Shown in pieces: positions 8,326-17,550 of a DNA stretch of 64,000 bases. Each line of letters begins with the position of its first letter. Position 1 is the stretch's first letter. Origin of the DNA: Halogeometricum sp. S3BR5-2 (GTDB lineage Archaea > Halobacteriota > Halobacteria > Halobacteriales > Haloferacaceae); contig NZ_JAMQOQ010000008.1 of NCBI RefSeq assembly GCF_031624635.1, positions 1-64,000 of the forward strand, read 5' to 3'. Position numbers and translations under genes: made by a program. Under the pieces are notes generated by a model, which searched no databases, was not told where the DNA came from, and saw only the letters and a list, made by a program, of their open reading frames with translations.

Positions 8326-9534
8326 TTACCCCAGCCCCGGGAGTGCAGCGAGCACGTGGTAGAGCGCAAAGCTGATCGCGCCCCCACCGACCATTGAGGC
8401 AATCCATGCGGCGACCGTATACCCCGTCTTCGTAGCGGAGACTCCGTCCGAGTTCGACGACCCGCCGACCAGTCCGGCCCCGACGATACTGGAGATCATC
8501 ACCTTGTTGAACGAGATGGGATACCCGAGCGCGATTGCGGCTTGCGCGACGAGAAATGCGGGAATGAACGCAGCAATTGATCGCTTCGGCCCGAGCGACG
8601 CGTACTCCCGAGCCACAGCCTGAATGAGGCGTGGTGACCGGAACCAGCCACCGAGGAGAATGCCGAGTCCTCCGAGCCCGAGCAGGTACAGTGAGGGCAG
8701 GCCGAGCGACGATTCGAACACGGATTCCAGCGGTCCGGTGGCGAGGCCAACCTGCGACCCGCCGCTTGTGAACACGACGACGAGGGCAAGTGCGACCAGC
8801 ATCCGGTTGATTCCGGTCGTGACGTCACGCCGGAGTTGCCAATAGACGACCGCGAGCGTTAGTAGACTGATTGCACTCCCAACTAATACGATTCCAGCCT
8901 CACCGATGCCCGTCGATGTGAGGTTGAATTGACGGGTGAGGACGCCCGCGATCGACCCTTGCTTGCTCTGCGGGGCCGGGAGAAACGATAGCTGGATGTT
9001 GGCGAGTGTGTAGCCGACGCCGCCGGCAAGGAGTGGAATACTAAGCGTATCGGAGATGGTATCGTCCAGTAACAGCCACGCGAGACCGTACGCGAGGACG
9101 CCCTCGACGACCGGAATCGCGAACCAGAACCCCAAAATCTTGGCGTACGTCACGACCGCAAAACCGCCACCGAGAGCGACACCCGCGCCGATCGCTGCAC
9201 CAGTCACCGTGAACGCAGAGGGGATGGGGTAGCCGCGGGAGTTGCCGATGGTGATGAGCGTGGCTGCCGTGAGAAGCGTCGCAGTGGCGGCCAGCGGGGT
9301 AATCGTCACGCCGGTCACCAGCCCGTGGCCGATCGTCTCCGAGATGCTGCCACCCTGTGCGACAGCTCCGAGGGCGGCAACGACCCCGACCACCAGCGCT
9401 CCGCGCAAGGTGGATAGCGCGTTCGCCCCGACGGCTGGCGCGATCGGGGCGGAGTTACTGTTTGCTCCGACCGTGAATGACATGAACAGCGATGCAACGA
9501 GCGCGACAGCGACGATCCCAATAAGTGAAGACAT
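8326..9534 (-). CDS. Inorganic phosphate transporter, PiT family
   Basis: A 402-residue membrane protein with about 10 hydrophobic helices. The N-terminal 'FMSFTVGANSNSAPIAPAVGANAL' and the second-half 'AIALGYPISFNKVMISSIVGAGLVGG' are the duplicated signature loops of PiT permeases, which take up phosphate with a cation. The canonical GAND reads GANS here and the second repeat has SFNK, as in some archaeal members, so specificity could be altered. It is convergent with the 7996-8325 frame and stands alone, with no PhoU-like neighbour in the window. Confidence 0.8.
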   Translation of the reverse strand: MSSLIGIVAVALVASLFMSFTVGANSNSAPIAPAVGANALSTLRGALVVGVVAALGAVAQGGSISETIGHGLVTGVTITPLAATATLLTAATLITIGNSRGYPIPSAFTVTGAAIGAGVALGGGFAVVTYAKILGFWFAIPVVEGVLAYGLAWLLLDDTISDTLSIPLLAGGVGYTLANIQLSFLPAPQSKQGSIAGVLTRQFNLTSTGIGEAGIVLVGSAISLLTLAVVYWQLRRDVTTGINRMLVALALVVVFTSGGSQVGLATGPLESVFESSLGLPSLYLLGLGGLGILLGGWFRSPRLIQAVAREYASLGPKRSIAAFIPAFLVAQAAIALGYPISFNKVMISSIVGAGLVGGSSNSDGVSATKTGYTVAAWIASMVGGGAISFALYHVLAALPGLG

Positions 9535-9840
9535 AGATGTCTGGGTGTAGGCGGTATTGCGACTCGGCGATAGGGTTTCGATACCTCACTTCCGAACAAA
9601 CGCGTATCACTCTGTTGGTAGCGTTCGTTTCTGTAACTTGGATTATCAGCGGCGAATCAACCTGACCCTCATCGTCCTCCCACCTACGCTCGATAACTCA
9701 CTCAATTCTGTCATTTCACGATACGTTACTGTTTCAGGGTGGTCGACTGCTCAGCGCTTGCGTTCGGTGAACTGCATCCCTTCGAATCAGTTCAGTCAAT
9801 CGGGAGTCACTTCATTTAGCCGAGCGTATCTCACGGTGTT
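9535..9840. other. Intergenic region between the phosphate transporter and membrane-protein genes
   Basis: I see no supported gene. An open plus-strand frame at 9557-9844 has a composition unlike a halophile protein. Promoters for the two divergent genes must lie here. Confidence 0.5.
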
Positions 9841-10278
9841 ATGAATCGAGATTTCGTCCGAAATCTCATTGTCGAGGAGTCGTTCGCGTACGGGTTTACG
9901 ATTGCGTTCTGGGGATCGGGCCTGCTCCTCATCAACGAGTTTGGCTTGCTCCACACGCTCGGCATCGTCGAGTATGCGAGCGGTGCAATCACCGGTTTCG
10001 GGGTTCTCGCAGTAGCCACGTTCGGTGGCGCCGTGGATACTGTCGATATGGATGAATCGCCATCGTATTTCATTCTCGCTGGCATCCACTACCTCTCGGG
10101 GCTTGTTCCAATCGCCGTTACACATGGACTCATCGCACTTGCGTTCGGCAAGGCAGTGACGCTCTTTTTGACAGGTATGACGGTTTCGATCTGTTACAAC
10201 GTTTTCGCTACGTTCGAAGAAGTCCTCTCGGAAATGGCGTGGCGGGCTGAACAAACGGTCTTAGATGAATGGAAATGA
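9841..10278 (+). CDS. Membrane protein of unknown function, 145 residues
   Basis: Four hydrophobic segments are visible (about residues 18-35, 42-62, 76-100 and 105-122) in a short protein without motifs I recognise. The start ATG is close to the upstream A/T-rich promoter region. Its end overlaps the start of the DUF106-like gene by 10 bp, so the two are co-translated and probably act in the same membrane process. Confidence 0.65.
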   Translation: MNRDFVRNLIVEESFAYGFTIAFWGSGLLLINEFGLLHTLGIVEYASGAITGFGVLAVATFGGAVDTVDMDESPSYFILAGIHYLSGLVPIAVTHGLIALAFGKAVTLFLTGMTVSICYNVFATFEEVLSEMAWRAEQTVLDEWK

Positions 10279-11270
10279 CCGTACGACTCGGTGGGCCTAT
10301 TCGTTCAGTATTGGGCCTGCTGGGAAACGAAATAGTTGATAAAAACCTAGTTCAAACAGTCGGTATCGGCATGCCAGTCGAACAGTTAGAGTTGTTCCTT
10401 GATAACCCGGCGATGCATGAGGCCTTATCGGTGGTATTCGAACGGAGTGATGGGGGAAGTGAGGAACTGCAGTGGGACGACGTCAGGGATGCGTTGTCAA
10501 CCAATCAATGGGGTCGACTGATCGAAAGCGGAGTGCTTGTGAGTGGAGGCACTGGATTTACGCTTGCGAACCCCGAGCGTGTCCGACAGACGCTGGAAGA
10601 GCAGGGAGACGTCTCTACCGAGACAACGGGCGGAAATGAGATCGAGTCCGAGTCCTGGGCCTGGTATGACAAGGCAGCTGGAATAACTGCCCTCGCGTTG
10701 TTTGCTGGGTACTGGAATCAAGGCATCCGTGATGTAATCGCGTCTTTCGACAATATCCTTCTTGCGCCAATCACCGACGCACTTCCATTTTATGCGGTCA
10801 TCATCGTCCTTGCAGTCGTCACCGGGCTGTATTCGACCGTCCTGCAGGCACGACTCATGGATCACGAGAAAATGCAGGCGTATCAGGACCGGATGACCGA
10901 ACTGAAAGAGCGAAAAGAGGCGGCCAAAGAACGCGGTGACGACGAAGCGCTGGACCGGATACAGGAGGAACAGATGGAGGCAGCCGGCGATCAGCTTGGG
11001 ATGTTCAAACTGCAGTTCCGGCCGATGGTCTGGATCATGTTGTTGACGATCCCCGTCTTCCTCTGGCTTCGCTGGAAGGTTCGTGGCGGCCACCTCGGTG
11101 TCGGCGAGACCGGGCTGATCGTTCCCCTTGCCGGCGCCGTCTCGTGGCAGGAACCACTTCTCGGACCGATGTCGACGTGGATCGTCTGGTATTTCGTCTG
11201 TTCGATGGCGTCACGGCAGATCATTCAGAAGACGTTCAATATCCAGACCTCTTCCACCTCGTCCTCGTAA
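10269..11270 (+). CDS. DUF106-like (Oxa1/EMC3-superfamily) membrane protein with N-terminal extension
   Basis: A 333-residue protein. Residues about 1-115 are a soluble region resembling a small helical/HTH fold. Hydrophobic helices follow near 135-155 and 178-198, then a charged coiled coil (about 205-245) and two further helices near 260-278 and 305-325. The helix/coiled-coil/helix core, with 'QLGMFKLQFRPMVWIMLLTIPVFLWL', fits the archaeal DUF106 family, relatives of YidC/Oxa1/EMC3 insertases. The chromosomal copy usually sits by adk and secY; this one pairs with a four-helix protein and has an extra domain. An internal ATG at 10275 is an alternative start. Confidence 0.7.
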   Translation: MEMTVRLGGPIRSVLGLLGNEIVDKNLVQTVGIGMPVEQLELFLDNPAMHEALSVVFERSDGGSEELQWDDVRDALSTNQWGRLIESGVLVSGGTGFTLANPERVRQTLEEQGDVSTETTGGNEIESESWAWYDKAAGITALALFAGYWNQGIRDVIASFDNILLAPITDALPFYAVIIVLAVVTGLYSTVLQARLMDHEKMQAYQDRMTELKERKEAAKERGDDEALDRIQEEQMEAAGDQLGMFKLQFRPMVWIMLLTIPVFLWLRWKVRGGHLGVGETGLIVPLAGAVSWQEPLLGPMSTWIVWYFVCSMASRQIIQKTFNIQTSSTSSS

Positions 11271-11488
11271 CACCGTCCAACAGATTGGTCTAGCGTTGAG
11301 TAGCCCCGAATTGGATCTCTCTGTGCTTTACTCATTCGAGAGATCTGTTCAGATTTACCAGTTCGCGGGAGAGACGCTTGTGTTCTAGAGCTATTGTCCC
11401 CAGAACTATTGCCGTGTCGTGATACCAACGTGCCTCGATTCAATCGGCCGTCGAGTTTCCTCGCCCGAACTCCCGTTCGATGAAAGAA

Positions 11489-11746
11489 TCACTCAGCCGA
11501 GTCAGCGAATTCGCGCTTGACCTTCGCGAAGCTGTTCGCGGCTTTGTCCGTCGCCATAAGATATGCGAAGGCGAGAACGACACACCCAATCACAGCGGCC
11601 CAAACCGCGATTACGGTCCTGCCAGTCTGTGCTGACGTGAGTGCGAACTGTTCGATGTACAGTCCCGCCACGGACAGACCTGCTGAGCCGAGGCCGAACA
11701 CGATAAGTTCGAGTAGTTCTGGGAGGACCTCTAGCACTGAGCTCAT
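11489..11746 (-). CDS. Small membrane protein, 85 residues
   Basis: Two hydrophobic stretches (about residues 13-32 and 40-65) are followed by a charged tail 'DKAANSFAKVKREFADSAE'. There is no recognised family. It is divergent from the next small membrane gene and may be part of a group of small membrane proteins with the two genes at 9841-11270. Confidence 0.55.
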   Translation of the reverse strand: MSSVLEVLPELLELIVFGLGSAGLSVAGLYIEQFALTSAQTGRTVIAVWAAVIGCVVLAFAYLMATDKAANSFAKVKREFADSAE

Positions 11747-11828
11747 GATTGATTTTGAATCCGGAATCAGTGGGCTTCACTTTTTCCAAACAGAAATCTA
11801 CTTGTCGCTGAGCAAGTGACCTACGGAT

Positions 11829-12059
11829 ATGCATGGACGATACGGTAATCTCGACTACTCACGCCTCACGAAGCTGAGCTTCTTATTTGGTGTCGGGATG
11901 TTCGTTGTAGGTGAACTCGGCGAGTTCGGGATTGAAAAAGCCGGGATGTCTGTCCCGGCTTGGGAACACAGTCTGTTGATGACGATGGCGGCAATCGGCG
12001 TCCTCGTCGCGCTTCTCTCGCCGTTTGTGTTCGGTATCGTCCTCCCCCTGACGGAGTAG
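11829..12059 (+). CDS. Small membrane protein, 76 residues
   Basis: After a basic/aromatic N-terminus ('MHGRYGNLDYSRLTKL') there are two hydrophobic helices, about residues 18-34 and 48-72. No family recognised. It is divergent from the 11489-11746 gene across 82 bp that must hold both promoters. Confidence 0.5.
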   Translation: MHGRYGNLDYSRLTKLSFLFGVGMFVVGELGEFGIEKAGMSVPAWEHSLLMTMAAIGVLVALLSPFVFGIVLPLTE

Positions 12060-12114
12060 ACAGCCCGACGTGATCACCAGGCTGCTCCCGTCCAACGTTC
12101 CCTCTGACAGCGAG

Positions 12115-12882
12115 TTACACCTGCTCGTTTGCGGGTCGTGGCTCGCTGTCGAAGGCATTGACGAGTTGCTCCGGGAGCGTTTCCGGCGAGAACACCGAGA
12201 CGAGATCTCCCGGCGTGATCTGGGTATCACCATTCGGTGTTATGTGGGTGCCATCTCGCTCGATCCCCACGACAAGAATCTCATCCGGTAGCAGACCCTC
12301 CTGATTGGCAGCTTTGAGCGTCAGTCCGGCGATGTCTGCAGTCTCCGAGACGGTGAACTCCACGACTTCTCCACCACCCACGACGGTCTGGAAGTCTGTC
12401 ACTGCCGACGGCGCCCGATCCTCTTCGGGAGCGAACTCGTGGTACGGTTGGAACGTTTCATCGAGGACGATGTCCTCCCGTTCGATCGTCACCCCCGCTG
12501 CCGAGAGTTGCTGGGCGATGCGGTTGATGTCGGTCGTGTCCTCACCGACGGCGGTGATTACGAGGTTTTCCTGTCCGGCGAGGAGTTCCCGGACGTGAAT
12601 CACCCCCGGGGTCGACAGCGCCTCGTTAGCGAGCGCTGAGCGCTTGCTGACGGGAGCCGTACAGGTGAACTGTGTCGTGACCTTGCCGTTGGAGTTCTCG
12701 TAATCGATGTCGGCATGATAGCCCCGAATGATTCCGTGTTCTTCCAACCGATTGATCCGGTTGCGTACCGTCGCCGGGGTGACATCCACCTCTTCGGCGA
12801 TCATCGGAGCGGACGTGTCTCTCGCATTCATTCCGAGGTAGTAGAGGATCCGCCGATCAATCTCGTCGGGGCGGTAGGTCAT
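12115..12882 (-). CDS. Lrp/AsnC-type regulator with C-terminal TrkA-C (RCK_C) domain
   Basis: A 255-residue protein. Residues 5-60 are an AsnC-type HTH ('IDRRILYYLGMNARDTSAPMIAEEV...RINRLEEHGIIRGY'), then an Lrp-like middle. Residues about 165-245 are a TrkA-C/RCK_C domain ('EFTVSETADIAGLTLKAANQ...ITPGDLVSVFSP'), which binds nucleotides or ions in potassium channels and transporters. This pairing is common in haloarchaea and suggests control of cation or amino acid transport by a ligand. The neighbouring permeases are possible targets. Confidence 0.85.
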   Translation of the reverse strand: MTYRPDEIDRRILYYLGMNARDTSAPMIAEEVDVTPATVRNRINRLEEHGIIRGYHADIDYENSNGKVTTQFTCTAPVSKRSALANEALSTPGVIHVRELLAGQENLVITAVGEDTTDINRIAQQLSAAGVTIEREDIVLDETFQPYHEFAPEEDRAPSAVTDFQTVVGGGEVVEFTVSETADIAGLTLKAANQEGLLPDEILVVGIERDGTHITPNGDTQITPGDLVSVFSPETLPEQLVNAFDSEPRPANEQV

Positions 12883-13042
12883 GGTTCTAGCTACTGGCTA
12901 TCCGGGCAAAGACGTTGTGCCCTCCACGCGACACCGATGGTTGTCGAGAGCGATTGCGAACACACTCTCTAATCATATTCAGAATACTGATTCAATAATA
13001 TAAGCCACCACTTTTTTGCGCTACGAAAATAGACTGGGTGGT

Positions 13043-13279
13043 ATGACATCGAATGGTAGCCGCTCCCCGTTCGAACGGCTCAAAGAGCATTACGACCACG
13101 AGGAGTTAGTCTGCCGAGAGTGTGGATTCGAAGACGAAGGCGGCGAGTGGGATGCTGAGGCCGACGGCGCCGACATCGTGTACACTCACACCTGCCCTAG
13201 ATGCGGTGCGGAACGGGAACACACGTTAGGGCTTTCGGACCGCGAAACTGCACAGGAGCACGTGCAAGACCAACGGTGA
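13043..13279 (+). CDS. Small zinc-finger protein (HVO_0649-like)
   Basis: A 78-residue protein with two CxxC knuckles (CREC and CPRC) separated by an acidic segment, ending '...GLSDRETAQEHVQDQR'. This layout resembles the haloarchaeal HVO_0649-type single zinc-ribbon proteins, thought to act as small adaptors or regulators. The start at 13043 is preferred over 13016 because the upstream nine residues are unlike the family. Confidence 0.7.
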   Translation: MTSNGSRSPFERLKEHYDHEELVCRECGFEDEGGEWDAEADGADIVYTHTCPRCGAEREHTLGLSDRETAQEHVQDQR

Positions 13280-13322
13280 AACCCCGTCAGTTTCGTTTGA
13301 GCGGGACCCTCTTTTTCAACGA

Positions 13323-13562
13323 TCAGCTCTCCTCGTGTGACTCTCCCAGATAGCTCCAGTGGGTTTCTTCGGATCCGTCAGGCCGTGCTTCAAGCGTAAC
13401 CAGATACGTCTCAACGATTCCCTCCTGTTCGAGTTCGGCAACGATTCTGCCGGCCTCGGCGTCCCGGAATTCGAACGCTGTAACGTCCTCTCGTTGTTCG
13501 AGGTCCGCTCGAACGAGTTCTTCGAGCTTTTGGCTCCGCTCCGACTCATCTTCGCCCGTCAT
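13323..13562 (-). CDS. Hypothetical acidic protein, 79 residues
   Basis: Charged protein ('MTGEDESERSQKLEELVRADLEQREDVTAFEFRDA...') with no motif I can name. The composition is typical for a real halophile protein. The ATG at 13562 is chosen because the upstream extension is Arg/Ser-rich. It is convergent with the zinc-finger gene. Confidence 0.5.
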   Translation of the reverse strand: MTGEDESERSQKLEELVRADLEQREDVTAFEFRDAEAGRIVAELEQEGIVETYLVTLEARPDGSEETHWSYLGESHEES

Positions 13563-13788
13563 CGAATCCGCCTCCGTTTGATTCGATCTCGGGCTTCCGT
13601 CTCGTCTAAACGGCACTGTCTGGCACAGTGAAGATGCTCAGTCGTCGGGCGTCCGGATCGTATGCTGTCTGTCACGGACCGCTTCCATCGCTGACAGCGT
13701 CGCTGGCCGTGTGCCGGACTCTGGGCGAGTCGCTGCTGTGTCGTACCATCTATTGGGTGTTTTCGGGACATTTCCTGTGTCGATGTGG

Positions 13789-16161
13789 TTAGTCGCCCTC
13801 AATCGAGGATCCGTCAGCGGATGCCTCTGTACGCTGGCGACCAGTCAGCGAGCGGTAGATGGGGTAGAGATAATCCTCGATCGGCCCCTGGACGCCGCGA
13901 GCGCCGGCATAGACGATGACGGGGACACCGGCCCCATCTGCGAGGTCGATGACACGGTCGGGCGTACTCCCGAATACCCAGCGTCTGAGTCTGCGGGTCC
14001 GGGTCGCACCGATAACGAGGATGCCCCCGTTCGAAGCAGCCGTCTCGACCAATCCCTCTGCCACGGTCGGTGCCTGTACGTTGTGGAGCTGTACTTCGGG
14101 TGCGTCGGAGAGTCCAGCAACGGTCGCGTCTGCGGACTCCGCACGGCCGCCGCCACCGTTGGGATCGACACTAATGACGTGGAGTTCTGCGCCGTTCCGC
14201 CCGAGTTGTTCGACCACCGGCAGCAACGCCTTGTGGTGGGGTCCGCCACCTGCGCCGACGTTGATGACCGAGGTGTCCGTCTCGTCGGTGAATCCGCGAA
14301 CGAACATCACGCCACAGGGTGCTTTGTATTCGATGGTCTCGGCGACGTCGGTGTGCTCCTCGGGATATCCCATGAGGATCTGATCGACGTCACCCTCTCG
14401 GGCGGTCTGCAGGATGTCGAAGGCGACGTCCTGACAGATGTGCCCCTCGACGGTGTAGTCGGCGTCGAGCTGCTGTTCCGACAGTAGTTCCTGGATTCGG
14501 GTGACGCGCCCTTCCGCGGTCTCACGCACTGCTTCCGACGGCGTCTGTTCCGGAATCTGTGTGACGTTCAGCACACGGATGTGGGGATTGTCGTGTTGTA
14601 GCTTCCCCAGGGTATCGGCGAGCTTGATGTAGCGCGCGGCCCTGTCTGGTCGAGCGACCGCGACAAGCACCTGATACCGGTCGCCATCAGTCTCCTCGGT
14701 ATCGCTACCACCACCTGTTCCCTCGGTAGTAGCTGGTTGTGGTTCGACAACCCGTTCGAATAGGTCGTCGACAGCCGGCGCGCCGCCCCACGCCAAATAC
14801 GCTACCAGCAACACACCGACAAGGAAGACACCGACCAGGACACCCTTCAGTGGAAGGTTGTAGATCAGGGCGAGGTTCGCGAGGATGCCCACCACCGGCA
14901 CAACAGGCACCCCGGGAACCCGGAACCCGCGCTTAATGTCCGGGTACCGCCGGCGCGAATAGATGAGTGCGAGGTTGACGACCGAGAGCGGCAACAGGAG
15001 GTTCAGTGTCGCGAACCCGGTCAGTGTCGTCAGTCCCAGCTCAGTGAGCGTTAGTGAGCCGACCACGGGGGCTGGAACGGTGACCTGGAACGGGAGTACA
15101 CCCCCTTCTGCCGGGAACAGCATGATGAACGTGACGATCAGGAGGATGATGGTGCCCGTCGCAGTGGCGACACTCCAGAACGGGGTGTTGTACTGCGGAT
15201 GAATCCGCGAGAACGGCCGAGGGGCCTGTCCCTGACGGCCCATCAGCGAACCGATGCCGCTGGCAGCGAGAATCGACGCGTTCGAGGCGCTGACCATACT
15301 GAAGATGGCGCCGGCGACGATGAGCGACCGCCCGATGGGCCCGAGGAAGCCGGCAGCGACTCGTCCCATGGCAGTTTCGCCCTCGCGGGCGATGACCTCC
15401 GCGGGCACCGGCGAGTTGACCATCGCGATGATCACCAGCGCATACAGTACGGTGACGGTGATGATCGAGGCGGCGATGGCTCGCGGGACGGTCCGCTTTG
15501 GTTCGATGATCTCGCCGGCGCTGGCGGCGATTGCGGAGAAGCCAAAGAAGGTGATGAACGCTAGCGCGGCGATGGTGACGATGCCGACCAGGTCCGTCGA
15601 GAAGTTCGCCGCGAAGGTTCCGACCGCCGTCGAAGGCCCTCGGAACGACAAGGCGCCGCCGATGAACGCAAACAGCACCGCCACCTTCGCACCGGTCACC
15701 AGCAGCTGGAAGGTCCCGCTTTCCTCAGTTCCCTGGGCGTTTAGTGTGCCCAGCAGGAGCGCAGCGAGCACCCCTGTTGTCCCGTGGGGCAAGGCATGGA
15801 GCGGCTCGGGGAGTACGAACCGGAAGAACCACTCGTCCATCGTCGCGAGATAGAACGCTGTCGTGCCGGTGTATCCGAGGAACAGCATCGCGCCGATGGC
15901 GTAGACGAGTGTGTCGTTCTCGAACGTGCGCGAGGAAAACAGGTAGCCACCACCGTTCTCGGAGTAAATCGAGGCGAACTCGGAGTAGCCGGCGGCGGTG
16001 ATGCTGGCGACGATAGCTGCGATGACGAACGCGATGACGGCACTGGAGCCGATCGCCGCGACAGCAGTCCCGGAGAGAGAGAAGATGCCAGCGGCGATCA
16101 TCGTTCCTAAGCCGATAGCGAACGCGATTTTGAAGTCCAGCGTTCGAGTGTGCTCGACCAT
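13789..16161 (-). CDS. APC-superfamily permease fused to two universal stress domains
   Basis: A 790-residue protein. Residues 1 to about 470 are a 12-helix APC transporter with 'IAFAIGLGTMIAAGIFSLSG' as helix 1. After a Thr/Gly-rich linker, two UspA-like domains follow: one from about 490 ('YQVLVAVARPDRAARYIKLA') and one from about 640 ('TSVINVGAGGGPHHKALLPVVEQLG'), the latter with a 'VIGATRTRRLRRWVFGSTPDRVI' nucleotide-binding loop. The USP tail probably lets ATP or stress state gate cationic amino acid flux. No operon partner. Confidence 0.9.
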   Translation of the reverse strand: MVEHTRTLDFKIAFAIGLGTMIAAGIFSLSGTAVAAIGSSAVIAFVIAAIVASITAAGYSEFASIYSENGGGYLFSSRTFENDTLVYAIGAMLFLGYTGTTAFYLATMDEWFFRFVLPEPLHALPHGTTGVLAALLLGTLNAQGTEESGTFQLLVTGAKVAVLFAFIGGALSFRGPSTAVGTFAANFSTDLVGIVTIAALAFITFFGFSAIAASAGEIIEPKRTVPRAIAASIITVTVLYALVIIAMVNSPVPAEVIAREGETAMGRVAAGFLGPIGRSLIVAGAIFSMVSASNASILAASGIGSLMGRQGQAPRPFSRIHPQYNTPFWSVATATGTIILLIVTFIMLFPAEGGVLPFQVTVPAPVVGSLTLTELGLTTLTGFATLNLLLPLSVVNLALIYSRRRYPDIKRGFRVPGVPVVPVVGILANLALIYNLPLKGVLVGVFLVGVLLVAYLAWGGAPAVDDLFERVVEPQPATTEGTGGGSDTEETDGDRYQVLVAVARPDRAARYIKLADTLGKLQHDNPHIRVLNVTQIPEQTPSEAVRETAEGRVTRIQELLSEQQLDADYTVEGHICQDVAFDILQTAREGDVDQILMGYPEEHTDVAETIEYKAPCGVMFVRGFTDETDTSVINVGAGGGPHHKALLPVVEQLGRNGAELHVISVDPNGGGGRAESADATVAGLSDAPEVQLHNVQAPTVAEGLVETAASNGGILVIGATRTRRLRRWVFGSTPDRVIDLADGAGVPVIVYAGARGVQGPIEDYLYPIYRSLTGRQRTEASADGSSIEGD

Positions 16162-16619
16162 TAGTAGTAATCAGCGTTAGTCACGTCTGCGAGGGTGGAT
16201 CCCGTTTACATCTCTCCCGTCGACGTTGAGGTCACCTTCACGTATCGATTGTCCGTCAACTGGGGCACCAATTCCAGGTTCCATCTACCGCAATCTCTGT
16301 GGCCGACGGTTTGGGATCTCACCCTTCGAAGCGGTTGACATCCGCTTGCTGACTCCGGTCGTGTTACCTGTCGATGGCGGTCACTTGTACTAAACTGCGG
16401 TTCTGTCCTTATCCCGGTGAGCATTGATGTGCGGGACTTGGAATCTCGAATACAAAATTCCCTTTGGTGCGTGTTATTCATAGCTCCGCTAAGTGGCTCT
16501 CGATATTACTGAATCAAAAATAGATGGTGGTTTCGGACAGAGGAGTACATCGTCCATATAAGCGACGGGCTTCGTGAATCGCCTCGGGGGAACGCCCCGA
16601 GGCACTCGGCCTGCCCCGC
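16162..16619. other. Gene-free region with a stem-loop
   Basis: About 460 bp without a supported gene; the open frame at 16206-16481 (minus) has non-halophile composition. GCCTCGGGG (16581-16589) pairs perfectly with CCCCGAGGC (16595-16603) around five bases, 17 bp downstream of the minus-strand operon that ends at 16620. It could be an RNA 3' end, though no T-run follows. Confidence 0.5.
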
Positions 16620-16805
16620 CTAGTAACTCGCGCCGGCGACGTGGCGCGGGACCGATTCGATATGGACGCGCTCTGCGAACCGCAAACCGAGCGGCGCCGT
16701 AACCGGCTGGCCTTCCCGATGGATGGGACACGAGCACCCCTCGGGGGTGGGCGTATACTGAAAGCCGGTACTCCGTATTTGGTCGAGAGAGTGAGTTCCG
16801 GTCAC
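16620..16805 (-). CDS. Small Cys protein, 61 residues, GTG start
   Basis: The GTG start overlaps the stop of the 43-residue gene in GTGA, so translation is probably coupled. The protein carries CSCPIH, then 'TAPLGLRFAERVHIESVP'. A CxCxxH cluster may bind zinc. No family recognised. It is last in the HNH/DUF6166 operon. Confidence 0.5.
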   Translation of the reverse strand: MTGTHSLDQIRSTGFQYTPTPEGCSCPIHREGQPVTAPLGLRFAERVHIESVPRHVAGASY

Positions 16806-16933
16806 GAGTCGGTGTCGTCGGTGCGCTCCTGTCGGTCGTTGTACCGCTCCAGTTCACGCCCGATTTTCTCGAGTGCCTCGACACCACGTTCGAGGAGCTG
16901 ATGGGTGGCTCGCGCCAGTCGAAGCGTCTCCAT
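16802..16933 (-). CDS. Micro-protein, 43 residues
   Basis: ATG at 16931-16933 overlaps the DUF6166 stop codon by one base. The product begins METLRLARATHQLLERGVEA and ends in an acidic tail; it is almost all helix with heptad-like leucines. Frame, overlap and composition all support a real gene. Function unknown; it may bind one of its operon neighbours. Confidence 0.55.
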   Translation of the reverse strand: METLRLARATHQLLERGVEALEKIGRELERYNDRQERTDDTDS

Positions 16934-17550
16934 CAGTACTCCCCTTCCGGGGATTCGATGAGGTTGTTGCTCTCTTCAGCGAGTTCCCGGATTACCCGTT
17001 CTAGGTCAGCATCCTCGGCAACCGTCAGATGTGCGAGCGGGGCAGGATATGCCCGGTCGCCCTGGCTACAGAGCACGACCAGCCACTCCTCGCTTCCATC
17101 CCCGAGTACGATGTAGTGGTCGCGATCAGCGCGCTGGAAGACCCGCCGGTCCGGGCGAGAGACGGCTCGCCAGTTCCCGGGGAGCGACGGTGACGGCCGT
17201 CCGCCGTCCGCGAGCGCGACGACGTCGTCGGTAAGGGTCGCCATCGCGGCGTCGATCTCCTCGCCAGTGAGGTGCCAGCACGCCGCGGCACCGTCGCACT
17301 CCAGCTGTGAGACCACCTGATTCCGGAACGCGATGTAGTGCTCACGGGCGAACTGTTCATCGTCGTAGTAGTCGAGCAGGAGTGCGCACGCGAGCTGGGC
17401 GGGCCCACTGCCTCGATACCCGATCTCGAAGCCACTCGGACTGTGGTTGACGAGATCGAGACTGCGGTCGGGCGTGAGCTCTGTGCCTTCAGGACGGCGA
17501 GTGACAACGAGCTCTCCTCGTTGACGTCGGCCGACGTACGCCGTCGTCAT
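16933..17550 (-). CDS. DUF6166-like plasmid protein 1
   Basis: A 205-residue protein. The N-terminal segment 'YVGRRQRGELVV...RSLDLVNHSPSGFEIGYRGSGPAQLACALL' and the following 'EHYIAFRNQVVSQL' match the DUF6166 pattern of haloarchaeal plasmids. The C-terminal half (residues 110-205) has a Trp-rich beta-like stretch. The ATG at 17550 overlaps the HNH stop in ATGA. Relatives in the window are 22649-23203 and the fragment at 18714-18923. Function unknown. Confidence 0.7.
   Translation of the reverse strand: MTTAYVGRRQRGELVVTRRPEGTELTPDRSLDLVNHSPSGFEIGYRGSGPAQLACALLLDYYDDEQFAREHYIAFRNQVVSQLECDGAAACWHLTGEEIDAAMATLTDDVVALADGGRPSPSLPGNWRAVSRPDRRVFQRADRDHYIVLGDGSEEWLVVLCSQGDRAYPAPLAHLTVAEDADLERVIRELAEESNNLIESPEGEY

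Noticed and set aside
9557-9844. Plus-strand frame of 95 residues before the membrane-protein gene
   Set aside because: Non-acidic composition with no motif; overlaps the start of a better gene.
16206-16481. Minus-strand frame of 91 residues
   Set aside because: Basic, Ser/Thr/Arg-rich and without operon context or recognisable features.
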